DNA of 64,000 bases from NCBI GenBank assembly GCA_026625625.1, contig CP113055.1, positions 932,501 through 996,500 of the forward strand, written 5' to 3'. Shown here in pieces: positions 37,032-47,837 of this stretch. Numbering within the stretch: the first letter of the stretch is position 1; each line of letters opens with the position of its first letter. This stretch comes from Blastomonas sp. SL216. Its GTDB lineage: Bacteria > Pseudomonadota > Alphaproteobacteria > Sphingomonadales > Sphingomonadaceae. Position numbers and translations under genes: made by a program. Below the pieces are notes generated by a model. The model was not told where the DNA came from. It saw only the letters and a program-made list of their open reading frames with translations, and ran no database searches.

Positions 37032-37108
37032 TGTGCCTCTCCCGTTGCGCCGCTCGGCGTCTGTCTGGCCGGACTATGCCCAGACCATCAGCGGGAGGAA
37101 AGAGGTTA

Positions 37109-37121
37109 TCGGAAACGTAAA
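37109..37121 (-). promoter_or_regulatory. Candidate regulator site upstream of acyl-CoA synthetase
   Basis: Reverse-strand TTTACGTTTCCGA lies about 80 bp upstream of the synthetase start and matches TTGACGTTTACGG at 59164-59176 in 10 of 13 positions. The motif resembles, from memory, sites of MerR-type regulators of acyl-CoA catabolism (LiuR-like). Confidence 0.35.
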
Positions 37122-37140
37122 CTGCGCGACGCCCTGACGG

Positions 37141-37692
37141 CTAGCGCGCGACCACCGCGACAAAGGTGCTTTCGACCCAGCCGCTGAGGCAGGGTCCGGC
37201 ATAGGGCCGCTTGCCGCGAACCGGGGCGGTAACGCCGCAATCGACCCCCGGGCTTGCCGGCGCTGAGGCGGCCTCTGCCGCCTCTTCGGGCTCCTGCGTT
37301 TCTTCTGCCACCGGCTGGGGGGCGGTCGATGGCTTGGTGCCATCCTCCGTCGCCACCACGACACCCAGCCATTGCTGGTCGAGACTGCGGGTGCAGATGA
37401 AGACATGCGCGTCCTCGCCCAGTTCGCCGATCTGCTTGGCATCGTCGAACGGCGCATCGCGCACGACCAGCATTGCGCCGCGCAGATTGCCCACGCGCCC
37501 CCTGCCCTGGCATGCCGCAAAACGCGTGCCGCCTTCGCCGATCTTGACCGGGCGTGCGGTGGGGCTGGGTTGCGCGACATCTACGCGTTCACTGGCGCTG
37601 ACACCGCCTGGCGCACGCTTCTCCGCGGGCTCCGGATCGGCGCATCCGGCGAGCGTCAGGGCAGCGGCGAGAGGCAGCAGGGCAGCTTTCAT
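37141..37692 (-). CDS. Putative SH3-like lipoprotein of unknown function
   Basis: The product is 183 aa. Signal sequence with lipobox LTLAGC (Cys at about residue 17) predicts a membrane-anchored lipoprotein. The central region (MLVVRDAPFDDAKQIGEL ... WLGVVV) looks like a bacterial SH3-like fold, then a Glu/Ala/Pro-rich linker and a Cys-containing tail ending SGWVESTFVAVVAR. I do not know its partner. It lies between the acyl-CoA synthetase and gyrB. Confidence 0.75.
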   Translation of the reverse strand: MKAALLPLAAALTLAGCADPEPAEKRAPGGVSASERVDVAQPSPTARPVKIGEGGTRFAACQGRGRVGNLRGAMLVVRDAPFDDAKQIGELGEDAHVFICTRSLDQQWLGVVVATEDGTKPSTAPQPVAEETQEPEEAAEAASAPASPGVDCGVTAPVRGKRPYAGPCLSGWVESTFVAVVAR

Positions 37693-37812
37693 GGGTTCTA
37701 GCTATAGGGTTAGGGTCATGCATTCAAGCAAGCTGGTGCCATGCGGCACGCGCTTTGCGGCATGGGGCGCTTCCGGGCACGAAAACGCGTACGAAAATAT
37801 GTGCAAAACTGA

Positions 37813-40371
<2,559 letters not shown>

Positions 40372-40384
40372 TGATCGGCGCGGC

Positions 40385-40852
40385 GTGACCCCGCTCAGGC
40401 TCGCCTATATTGTCGCGCACCGGGTGCGGCTGGTCTTTCGCCGCCTGTTCCAGATCCGGACGCGCGGCGTGAAGGCGGTGGTGCTGCGCGATGGCGAGGT
40501 GCTGCTGATCCGGCACAGCTATCATGCCACCGATCGCTTCATGCTGCCGGGCGGCGGCGTGGGTCACGGCGAAACGGCGCTGCAGGCAGGCATTCGCGAG
40601 GTTCTGGAAGAGACCGGTTGCCGGCTTGCCGACGCGCGTGAGCATGGCACCTTTCTCTCGCGCCACGAGGGGTTTCCCGACGAGATCACGATCATCACCG
40701 GCACCACGCAGGATGAACCCAAGGCGGATCGTGGGGAACTACTCGAAGCGCGGTTCTTTCCGCTCCGTGCCCTGCCCGACGCGCTGACCGATGCATCGCG
40801 GCGGCGGGTGATCGAAATTCGCGACGGCCTGCCGCCTTCCGACGCCTGGTGA
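40385..40852 (+). CDS. Nudix hydrolase
   Basis: The product is 155 aa. The Nudix box lies in GGGVGHGETALQAGIREVL followed by EETG, matching Gx5Ex7REUxEExGU. The start is GTG at 40385 because the nearby ATG frame stops after five codons. Substrate unknown. The stop codon directly abuts the dinB stop (TGA|TCA at 40850-40855) with no spacer, so the genes are convergent and touching. Confidence 0.88.
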   Translation: MTPLRLAYIVAHRVRLVFRRLFQIRTRGVKAVVLRDGEVLLIRHSYHATDRFMLPGGGVGHGETALQAGIREVLEETGCRLADAREHGTFLSRHEGFPDEITIITGTTQDEPKADRGELLEARFFPLRALPDALTDASRRRVIEIRDGLPPSDAW

Positions 40853-41953
40853 TCAGGCGAAGGGCAGCTCGGGCTGCCGTTCGTCAGTCTCCTCCCCCTC
40901 CCCGGCCTGGCTCAGGCCCGACAGCGTCAACCCCAGCAGCCGCACGCCGTTATGCAGGGGCAGGATCTGGTCGATCAGCGCGTGGCCGATCTCGCCGAAC
41001 ATGGCGCGTCCGGGGACCGGCTGACCCAGCGACCGCGCTCGGGTGATGGTGTGGAAATCGGCAAAACGCGCCTTCAGCGTCACCGTGCGGCCCTGTGCCT
41101 CGGCACGTTCGACCCGTTCCCACACGATATCGGCGACATGCTCCAGCGCGGTCCGCAGACCATCTTCGGTCCAGATATCCTCGCCATAGGTCCGCTCGCC
41201 GCCGATCGACTTGCGGATGCGGTCGGCGCGGACCGGGCGGTTGTCGATGCCGCGCGCCGCGCCGAACAGATAGCTGCCCCAGCTGCCGAAATGCTGGAGC
41301 AGCCATTGCTCGGGCTTGGCCGCCAGGTCAGCGCCGGTGACGATGCCCAGCGCCGCCATCTTTTCCGCCGTGCGCGGCCCTACGCCATGGAAGCGCTTGA
41401 CCGGCAGACCGGCGACAAAGACTGGCCCCTGTTCCGGACGGATGACGCACAAACCATCGGGCTTGTTCTGGTCGCTCGCCAGCTTGGCAATGAACTTGTT
41501 GTACGAGACGCCCGCGCTTGCCGTGAGCCCGGTCTCGCGCCGAATGTCCGCGCGGATCATTTCGGCGATCACCGTCGCCGAGGCAATCGCCTGATGGTTG
41601 CTGGTGACATCAAGATAGGCCTCGTCGAGCGACAGCGGTTCGATCTGATCGGTATGCTGCGCAAAAATGGCGCGGATCTGCCGCGATACCGATTGGTAGA
41701 CATCGAAGCGCGGCTTGACGAAGATCAGATCGGGGCATCGCCGCTGTGCGGTCACTGACGGCATCGCCGATCGCACGCCAAAGGCCCGCGCCTCATAGCT
41801 GGCCGCCGCCACCACCCCGCGCCGCGACGATCCGCCAACCGCCACCGGACGACCGCGCAGGGCCGGATTGTCGCGCTGTTCCACGCTCGCAAAAAAGGCA
41901 TCCATGTCGATATGGATAATCTTGCGCGGACGGGGATCGGCTGTGTCGTCCAT
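40853..41953 (-). CDS. dinB: DNA polymerase IV (Y-family)
   Basis: The product is 366 aa. KIIHIDMDAFFASVEQRDNP and SLDEAYLDVT contain the catalytic acidic residues, followed by the HhH region FHGVGPRTAEKMAALGI and little-finger domain. A C-terminal QPELPF tail resembles a beta-clamp-binding motif. Start at ATG 41953 (MDDTADPRPRKII). It performs translesion synthesis. It is divergent from the MFS transporter gene with under 90 bp between starts. Confidence 0.96.
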   Translation of the reverse strand: MDDTADPRPRKIIHIDMDAFFASVEQRDNPALRGRPVAVGGSSRRGVVAAASYEARAFGVRSAMPSVTAQRRCPDLIFVKPRFDVYQSVSRQIRAIFAQHTDQIEPLSLDEAYLDVTSNHQAIASATVIAEMIRADIRRETGLTASAGVSYNKFIAKLASDQNKPDGLCVIRPEQGPVFVAGLPVKRFHGVGPRTAEKMAALGIVTGADLAAKPEQWLLQHFGSWGSYLFGAARGIDNRPVRADRIRKSIGGERTYGEDIWTEDGLRTALEHVADIVWERVERAEAQGRTVTLKARFADFHTITRARSLGQPVPGRAMFGEIGHALIDQILPLHNGVRLLGLTLSGLSQAGEGEETDERQPELPFA

Positions 41954-42038
41954 GGGTAGGGACAAAATAGAAATCACGCGCGCGGTTGGCAATCGCCGGA
42001 CAAGCGCCCATTATGGTGCAATGCACAATGAGAACACC

Positions 42039-43298
42039 ATGAAGACCGCATCGCTCGAAGCGACCCGCGATGCCTCCGCCTTCCCGCTGGGAACGCGCGA
42101 ACTCGTGGCCATGATGGCTGCGCTAATGGCGCTGAATGCGCTCGCCATCGATTCGATCCTGCCCGCCTTCCCGGCTCTGGGCGCCGCATTCGATGTCGCC
42201 AGCCCCAACGACCGTCAGTTCGTCATCAGCAGCTATCTGATGGGCATGGGCATCGGCTCGCTCTTCTACGGGCCGATCGGCGACCGCGTCGGGCGCAAGC
42301 CGGTGCTGCTGGGGTCGCTGGTCTTCTACGTGATCTTCGGGTTCGCCTGTGCCTTTGCGCCCGACTTCCAGACATTGCTCGCCATCAGGTTCGCGCAGGG
42401 CTTTGCGGCGGCAGCGATGGGCGTGCTGGTTGTCTCGGTAATCCGCGACATCTTTTCCGGCGACCGGATGGCGAGCTTCATGTCGATCATCTTCATCGTC
42501 TTCATGGCGGTGCCGGTGATCGCGCCGACCGTGGGCCAGCTGATCCTGTATTTCGCGCAATGGCAGTTCATCTTCATCCTGCTCGCGGTGATGGGCAGCG
42601 CCGTCGGCGTCTGGGTGTGGCTGCGCCTGCCCGAGACGCTGCGTCCAGAGAACGTCATCCCGATCCGGCTCGACGCGATTGGCAGCACCTGGTTCAAGGT
42701 GGTGTTCAACCGCACCGGCTTTGGCCATGTCGCCGCTGGCGGCTTGCTGATGGGCGCGATGTTCGGCTTCCTCAACAGTTCGCAGCAGATCTTTTCCGAT
42801 GTCTTCGGCGCGCCGGATATCTTCCCCTATGCCTTTGCCGCGGTGGCAGGGGCGATGGCGGTGTCGAACTGGTTCAACAGCCGCATCGTCGAACGCTTCG
42901 GCGCGCGGCGGGTGTCGCAGTCGGCCCTGCTCGCCTTTCTGGTCCTATCGAGCGCACAGATCGGCGCTGCGCTTCTGCCGGGCGAACCGATGGCGCTGTT
43001 CCTCGTCATCGTCGCGCTGAACATGGCGATGGTGGGCTTTATCGGTGCGAATTTCGGGTCCATCGCCATGGAGCCTTTCGGCGCGATGGCCGGCGCGGCC
43101 TCATCGTTCCAGATGGCGTTTCGCACGGTGCTGGGCACGAGCATCGGCGCTCTGGTCGGCCAGGCGTTCAACGGCACGACGCTGCCGATGGCGATCGGCT
43201 TCTTGAGCTGCGGTGTGCTGGCGCTCGGCGTCATCTTCTGGGCAGAGCGCTGGCAGCTCTTCCGCCGCCCCGGCACCTGCCCCAAATCGCCGATGTAA
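42039..43298 (+). CDS. MFS multidrug transporter, Bcr/CflA type
   Basis: The product is 419 aa. Twelve membrane segments, with the family motif GDRVGRKPVLLGS between TM2 and TM3 and LALAIDSILPAFP-like TM1 (ALAIDSILPAFPAL). Likely drug or sulfonamide/bicyclomycin efflux. In-frame ATGs at 42021 and 42039 are both possible; 42039 is used because GAGA lies upstream. A strong bidirectional terminator follows at 43313-43341. Confidence 0.92.
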   Translation: MKTASLEATRDASAFPLGTRELVAMMAALMALNALAIDSILPAFPALGAAFDVASPNDRQFVISSYLMGMGIGSLFYGPIGDRVGRKPVLLGSLVFYVIFGFACAFAPDFQTLLAIRFAQGFAAAAMGVLVVSVIRDIFSGDRMASFMSIIFIVFMAVPVIAPTVGQLILYFAQWQFIFILLAVMGSAVGVWVWLRLPETLRPENVIPIRLDAIGSTWFKVVFNRTGFGHVAAGGLLMGAMFGFLNSSQQIFSDVFGAPDIFPYAFAAVAGAMAVSNWFNSRIVERFGARRVSQSALLAFLVLSSAQIGAALLPGEPMALFLVIVALNMAMVGFIGANFGSIAMEPFGAMAGAASSFQMAFRTVLGTSIGALVGQAFNGTTLPMAIGFLSCGVLALGVIFWAERWQLFRRPGTCPKSPM

Positions 43299-43312
43299 AC
43301 GGTACGCAAAGA

Positions 43313-43341
43313 AAAACCCCGGCGGATCGCGCCGGGGTTTT
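43313..43341. terminator. Bidirectional intrinsic terminator
   Basis: The 12-bp stem AAAACCCCGGCG/CGCCGGGGTTTT with loop GATCG lies between two convergent genes. It ends in T runs on both strands, so it can terminate both the MFS transporter and the amino-acid permease transcripts. Confidence 0.92.
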
Positions 43342-43352
43342 GTCTTTCTGCG

Positions 43353-44900
43353 TCAGTGCGAGACGACGCCCGGATCATCCTCGGGCACCTCGACAATGCC
43401 CTTGCCCAGATGGCTCGCCTTGTAGCCATAGAGGTAATAGATCACCAGGCCGATCGCGCCCCAGGCGGGCAGCACGATCATCGCTTCGAACGGCAGGTTG
43501 AGGAACAGGAAGATACAGCCTGCAATGGTTGCCGGGCCGACCAGCCACAGCATCGGCGTGCGGAACAGCCGCTCGCGGTGCGGATCGGTCTTGCGCAGCA
43601 TCATTACCGCAATCGCGACCATCATGAACGCATAGAGCGTTCCGGCATTGGCGATGTCGGCAAGCTGACCCACCGGCAGGAAGGCTGCGGCAAAGGCTAC
43701 GATACCACCGGTGATCGCGGTGACGACATAGGGCGTCTTCCACTTGGGGTGGATCTTCGACAGGCCCTCGGGCAGCAGGCCGTCGCGCGCCATCACGAAG
43801 AAGATGCGGGTCTGGCCGAACAGCAGGATGAGGATCACCGAAGGCAGCGCTACGAAAGCCGCAATACCGAGCATGTTGCCCACCGCGCTGAAACCGATCT
43901 TGCGCAGAACATGTGCGAGTGCCTCGTTCGAGCAGACCAGCATATCAGCATATTGCGGCAGCGCGCACTGGCGGGCGAGTTCTTCCGAACCGGCGGGGAA
44001 CGGAATGCCGTTCGGACCGAGGATCGGCTGGCCCCCGATGGTGCCCACGGCACCGGCGGCCACCAGAATGTAGAACACGGTGCAGAAGCCCAGGCTGCCG
44101 ATCAGGCCGATCGGCACGTTGCGCTGAGGGTTCTTGGTCTCTTCTGCCGCCGTCGAAACGGCATCGAAGCCGACATAGGCGAAGAAGATAGTCGCCGCTG
44201 CGCCCACTGCGCCGATGCCCGATCCGAAGCCGCCGAACACGCCTGCCGGCAGGAACGGGTTGAAATTGGCCATGTCGGTCTTGGGCAGCGTCAGGATGAT
44301 GAACGCGGTCAGCGCGGTGACCTTGATCGCCACGAGCACTGCGTTGACCTTGGCCGATTCATTCGTGCCGATCATCAGCAGCCAGGTCACCAGCAGCGCG
44401 ATCACGATGGCGGGCAGATTGACGAAACCACCCGGCGCGCCACCGAGCCACAGCGGTCCGGCGGTGAGATAGGTTGGCAGGGTTATCCCGAAAAACTCGT
44501 TCAATATCGTGCCGGTGAAATAGCCGGACCACCCGACCGACACCGCGCTCGCCGCGACCGCATATTCGAGGACAAGGGCCCAGCCCACCGTCCAGGCGAG
44601 CAGTTCGCCCATGACCGAATAGGTATAGGTATAGGCAGAGCCTGCGACCGGGATCATCGCGGCGATCTCGGCATAGCACAAAGCAGCGACGATGCAGATC
44701 AGGCCGGCAATGGCAAAGGCCAGCATCAGGCCGGGTCCGGCCTTTTGCGCACCTGCCGATGTCAGAACGAAAATACCCGTACCGATGACACAGCCGATGC
44801 CGAACAGGGTCAGCTGGAACCAGCCCAATGTCGGATGCAGCGATTTCTTCTTGGCTGTCGCCAAAATGGCGTCCAGCGGTTTGACACGCGCAAATTTCAT
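43353..44900 (-). CDS. APC-family amino acid permease
   Basis: The product is 515 aa with about 12-14 membrane segments. The N-terminus has LFGIGCVIGTGIFVLTSAGA (the TM1 GIG motif) and later FFAYVGFDAVSTAAEETKNPQRNVP, both typical of cationic/basic amino acid transporters (YfnA/CAT-like). Substrate is uncertain. Its upstream leader (44901-45041) contains several inverted repeats. Confidence 0.93.
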   Translation of the reverse strand: MKFARVKPLDAILATAKKKSLHPTLGWFQLTLFGIGCVIGTGIFVLTSAGAQKAGPGLMLAFAIAGLICIVAALCYAEIAAMIPVAGSAYTYTYSVMGELLAWTVGWALVLEYAVAASAVSVGWSGYFTGTILNEFFGITLPTYLTAGPLWLGGAPGGFVNLPAIVIALLVTWLLMIGTNESAKVNAVLVAIKVTALTAFIILTLPKTDMANFNPFLPAGVFGGFGSGIGAVGAAATIFFAYVGFDAVSTAAEETKNPQRNVPIGLIGSLGFCTVFYILVAAGAVGTIGGQPILGPNGIPFPAGSEELARQCALPQYADMLVCSNEALAHVLRKIGFSAVGNMLGIAAFVALPSVILILLFGQTRIFFVMARDGLLPEGLSKIHPKWKTPYVVTAITGGIVAFAAAFLPVGQLADIANAGTLYAFMMVAIAVMMLRKTDPHRERLFRTPMLWLVGPATIAGCIFLFLNLPFEAMIVLPAWGAIGLVIYYLYGYKASHLGKGIVEVPEDDPGVVSH

Positions 44901-44938
44901 GATGTGTACGATTTCCCACCCTTGGCAGGCCCGTGGCC

Positions 44939-45011
44939 AGCCGGTTGCGTCCCGGGGTTATCCCCCTGTGGAGGACAGGATTAGCGCCTTTTCACGCGCA
45001 AGCAACCGGCT
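44939..45011. repeat. Long-range inverted repeat in permease leader
   Basis: AGCCGGTTGC (44939-44948) and GCAACCGGCT (45002-45011) are perfect 10-bp inverted arms separated by 53 nt. The interior holds a smaller GGGG-TTAT-CCCC hairpin. Just beyond is GTCGC-ATGC-GCGAC. It may be part of the permease 5' leader or operator region. Confidence 0.45.
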
Positions 45012-45041
45012 TGTCACCCATCTGTCGCATGCGCGACGGGG

Positions 45042-46595
45042 TCATTGTTCCATATCGGCCCTCGCGGCATAGCTTTTGAGCACTTCGGGCGGCAGCGCGA
45101 TCCGCCGCATCGGACCAAAAGCCGCGCGTGCGCCGCAGCTTGCATAATCGGCCGATCCTTCGGCACCCTCGCCATAAGGGTGCCCGTTGGCAAAGACGCG
45201 CAACCAGTCGCGGTCGATCTGGACGATCCTGATCCAGCGGTTGCTCTCGTCGTCCCTCAATCCGTACCAGCCGCTGAGGGGATCGAGGCTGAGCCCTGAC
45301 GCACCCAGCGTGCAGGTGTGCGCGTTGGCGCCGATGGATTCGCCGCTGGTCTGGTAACGCCCATCGGCCGTCCGCTCGACATAGGCATAGCCCATCGACG
45401 CCTGCGCCAGCAGCGGCGCAATGCGCGCGAACAACGGCGATGCCCGCATCGCATCGCTCACCGGCAATTCGTCATCGATGAACAAGGCGCCTTCGCCGGG
45501 CTTCAGCCAGTTGCCTTCACCCAGAGCCCCCAGCAGTTGCCCCTGCCGCTCGGCATAAGCGGTCCGCAGACAGTCGGAGGGGAACTCCTGCGCCATGCAG
45601 CCATCGCGCTGCCTGAGCCATTGGCGCTGCTCGGCCACCAGTTGGGGACGCACCTTGCGCGCCTGGCTGAAGGTTTGCGCTAGTGTGCGATCGGCTGAAG
45701 CCAGGTCGCGGTTATCGGGCAGGCACAGCATCTTTTCCGCAGGACTGGCGGCACGGGCGCAGTCGAACGATGGCCCCTGGTCGCCGCTATCGGCAATGGC
45801 GGCATCATCAGCGAGCGTCTGCGCCTCTGCTGCGGTGAGTTCGATCCTGCTATCGCCGCCCACCAGCACCAGCGGGTGAGAGATCATCCGCCCCTTCAGG
45901 CTCGCGAGCTGTGCGGGCGAGATTTCGGTTCGGTCGAGCAGCGCGCCAACCAGCGCAATGTCGGAAAGGCTGTAACGGTGAAAGCTGCTGAGCTTCGCCC
46001 GGCTGAGATTGGCACCCCGCGCCGAAATGCCCTTGTCGCTGCCATAGAGCGGGCAACCATCGGACAGGGTGATGCCGCAGGAAAAGGCAAAGCCGGAAAG
46101 GTTCGCCCCGTCCAGGTCGAGGCCATCTACGCTGCCGTCAAACCAGCCGCCCTCCAGCATGCCGCCGCTGAAATCGGCCCTCCCCGCCTTCACGTTGGTG
46201 AGATTGGCGTCGCGCAGCAGAATTCCCGGGGCCTTGATGCCGACCAGCGAGGCATCGGTCAGGTTCGACTTGATGAAGCCGATTCCGGGAACGCGTGCGC
46301 CATCCCATTGGCTTGCCTTCAGATCGGCTTCGACGAAACAGGCGTTGGTCAGCGCGGCGCGGCGGAAATCCCATCCCGCAAAATTGCCGCCCTGGATGAT
46401 CGCGCCCTTGTCCACCGCCTTGGCGAGCTCGGCAGGCGAGCGGATCGTCGTGCCGTCAATCGTCGGGACATTGGCCTGAGGCTCTTTCTCTCCCCAGAAA
46501 TCGCCCAGCATCGTCTCGCACGGAACGTCCGACTGGGCATAGGCGGGCGCGGTTGCCAGCACGGCAGCGCACAGAACGGCCAGAGTCCGCAACAT
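45042..46595 (-). CDS. Secreted pentapeptide-repeat protein fused to LprI-like domain
   Basis: The product is 517 aa. Signal peptide to about residue 21 (ATAPAYAQ). Residues about 65-215 contain pentapeptide-like repeats (DFRRA, ADLKA, SNLTDA, ANLTNV, ADFSG, ANLSG, ANLSRA) forming a right-handed beta-helix. Residues about 275-355 resemble the LprI/DUF1311 lysozyme-inhibitor-like domain (SFDCARAASPAEKMLC and LRQRDGC). The C-terminal 160 residues are unassigned. The exported architecture suggests envelope or lysozyme-related defence. The combination is not one I recognise as named. Confidence 0.82.
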   Translation of the reverse strand: MLRTLAVLCAAVLATAPAYAQSDVPCETMLGDFWGEKEPQANVPTIDGTTIRSPAELAKAVDKGAIIQGGNFAGWDFRRAALTNACFVEADLKASQWDGARVPGIGFIKSNLTDASLVGIKAPGILLRDANLTNVKAGRADFSGGMLEGGWFDGSVDGLDLDGANLSGFAFSCGITLSDGCPLYGSDKGISARGANLSRAKLSSFHRYSLSDIALVGALLDRTEISPAQLASLKGRMISHPLVLVGGDSRIELTAAEAQTLADDAAIADSGDQGPSFDCARAASPAEKMLCLPDNRDLASADRTLAQTFSQARKVRPQLVAEQRQWLRQRDGCMAQEFPSDCLRTAYAERQGQLLGALGEGNWLKPGEGALFIDDELPVSDAMRASPLFARIAPLLAQASMGYAYVERTADGRYQTSGESIGANAHTCTLGASGLSLDPLSGWYGLRDDESNRWIRIVQIDRDWLRVFANGHPYGEGAEGSADYASCGARAAFGPMRRIALPPEVLKSYAARADMEQ

Positions 46596-46664
46596 ATCAT
46601 CCTCCCTCAGGCCCGCTATCGGCCAGTCTAGACCCGGCGCGCAGGCTTGAGAAGAGGTGGACGA

Positions 46665-47045
46665 TCAGCCGCGCATCAGCATCGGCCCCAGCGGGCGACC
46701 GGCGAACAGATGGACGTGCAGGTGCGGCACTTCCTGATGCGCATCCAGCCCGATATTGGCGAGCAGCCGATAGCCCGGCTCGACCAGCCCGAGCTTGCGC
46801 GCGACCTCGCCGACGCCGCGGACAAAGGCTGCGATCTGTTCATCCGTGCCGCGCGCGGAAAAATCGTCCCAGCTGACAAACGGCGCCTTGGGGATCACCA
46901 GCACATGCGTCGGTGCCTGGGGGTTGATGTCGTGAAAGGCCAGCACATGGTCATCCTCGTGCACCTTGCTGCAGGGGATTTCGCCTCGCAGGATCTTCGC
47001 GAAGATATTCTGATCGTCATAGGGCAAAGTCGGGTCGATCGGCAT
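46665..47045 (-). CDS. HIT-family (histidine triad) hydrolase
   Basis: The product is 126 aa. NIFAKILRGEIPCSKVHEDD at the N-terminus and the catalytic triad HLHVHLF near the C-terminus define an HINT-like nucleotide hydrolase/transferase. It starts 5 bp after hisE ends, as often seen downstream of hisE. Confidence 0.95.
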   Translation of the reverse strand: MPIDPTLPYDDQNIFAKILRGEIPCSKVHEDDHVLAFHDINPQAPTHVLVIPKAPFVSWDDFSARGTDEQIAAFVRGVGEVARKLGLVEPGYRLLANIGLDAHQEVPHLHVHLFAGRPLGPMLMRG

Positions 47046-47050
47046 GATCG

Positions 47051-47374
47051 TTACTCCTTGGGACGGGACTGTTTCTCGGCAATGCCGGATGTGCCTTCAC
47101 GGGCATCGAGCTCGGCCAGCACGTCGGACCAGCTCAGGCCCATATCGGCGAGCAGCACGAGCAGGTGGAACAGCAGGTCGGCGCTTTCGCTGACCACGCC
47201 CTTGCCATCGCCCTGGATCGCGGCGATCACCGCTTCGACGGCCTCTTCGCCGATCTTCTGCGCAATACGCGGGCGACCGCGTGCAGTCAGCTTGGCAACA
47301 TAGCTGCTGTCGGGCGATGCCGTGCGCCGCTCGGCGATGACGGCTTCGAGCCGTTCGATGATTGGGTCTGCCAT
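47051..47374 (-). CDS. hisE: Phosphoribosyl-ATP diphosphatase
   Basis: The product is 107 aa. MazG-like fold with KLTARGRPRIAQKIGEEAVE and ESADLLFHLLVLL (the metal site). It carries out the second step of histidine synthesis. ATG 47374 (MADPIIERLEAVI) is preferred over 47410. It is separated from hisF by a small PEP-CTERM gene. Confidence 0.95.
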   Translation of the reverse strand: MADPIIERLEAVIAERRTASPDSSYVAKLTARGRPRIAQKIGEEAVEAVIAAIQGDGKGVVSESADLLFHLLVLLADMGLSWSDVLAELDAREGTSGIAEKQSRPKE

Positions 47375-47425
47375 GGGCAACGCTCTGCGCCGGTGATCGG
47401 CACGCGTCAAGACAGGCTGAACCGC

Positions 47426-47686
47426 CTACAGCCCTGGTGGTCCGCCGCGTTTGCGTCCTGCAGCCCAGCGCCCGATCAGAAGCCCGGCAATGCCCATGCA
47501 CAACAGCCCCAGGCTGCCAGGCTCGGTAATCTCTATCCAGCTGCGAATGCCCTCGGCGCGGGTCAGCCCGTCCAGCGTCACCCGGGACAGCGGGCTCGCC
47601 TCAAGCGGAGCGGAAAGCACGGTTCCCGCCACCAGCACCACGCTGGCGCGCATGGCCTGCAACCGTCGGCTGATGTCGGGTTTCAT
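47426..47686 (-). CDS. Small PEP-CTERM sorting-domain protein
   Basis: The product is 86 aa from ATG 47686 (MKPDISRRLQAM). It has a signal sequence (ASVVLVAGTVLSA), a short mature part and a C-terminal sorting signal: ITEPGSLGLL, hydrophobic stretch to about GLLIGRW, then basic AAGRKR. That is the EP...TM...Arg pattern cleaved by exosortase. A sigma-54-like promoter lies upstream (47714-47730); the predicted transcript start near 47703 makes ATG 47686 more likely than ATG 47701. It interrupts hisF-hisE. Exosortase itself is not in this window. Confidence 0.8.
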   Translation of the reverse strand: MKPDISRRLQAMRASVVLVAGTVLSAPLEASPLSRVTLDGLTRAEGIRSWIEITEPGSLGLLCMGIAGLLIGRWAAGRKRGGPPGL

Positions 47687-47713
47687 TCCGGGACACTTCA
47701 TGTTGATTGGTTA

Positions 47714-47730
47714 AGCAAGCGCTTTGCCAA
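47714..47730 (-). promoter_or_regulatory. Sigma-54 (-24/-12) promoter candidate
   Basis: The reverse strand reads TTGGCAAAGCGCTTGCT: GG and GC are separated by 10 bp, with flanking TTGGCA and TTGCT matching the YTGGCAnnRNNNTTGCW pattern. It lies 28 bp upstream of the PEP-CTERM gene start. Sigma-54 promoters are reported for PEP-CTERM genes under PrsK/PrsR. Confidence 0.65.
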
Positions 47731-47741
47731 ATCGGGCAAAG
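47722..47741. repeat. Inverted repeat overlapping the -24 element
   Basis: CTTTGCC-AAATCG-GGCAAAG is a perfect 7-bp dyad that shares bases with the sigma-54-like element. It could occlude or open the promoter as a binding site or DNA structure. Confidence 0.45.
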
Positions 47742-47793
47742 CCGCAGAAATGCTTGCGTTCAGTGGTTAACGCTCCAGACGCACTGGGCCCAC

Positions 47794-47812
47794 TTGTCAA
47801 GCTTGCCGACAA
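47794..47812. promoter_or_regulatory. Candidate enhancer-binding dyad
   Basis: TTGTC-N9-GACAA lies about 90-110 bp upstream of the predicted start, a normal distance for a sigma-54 activator site. It is nested inside CCAGAC (47775-47780) and GTCTGG (47816-47821). Confidence 0.35.
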
Positions 47813-47837
47813 TCGGTCTGGCGCAAATGCTGTAAAA

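Noticed and set aside
43356-44984. A 542-codon plus-strand frame opposite the amino-acid permease
   Set aside because: It mirrors the permease exactly, has no domain pattern, and its composition is typical of an antisense frame.
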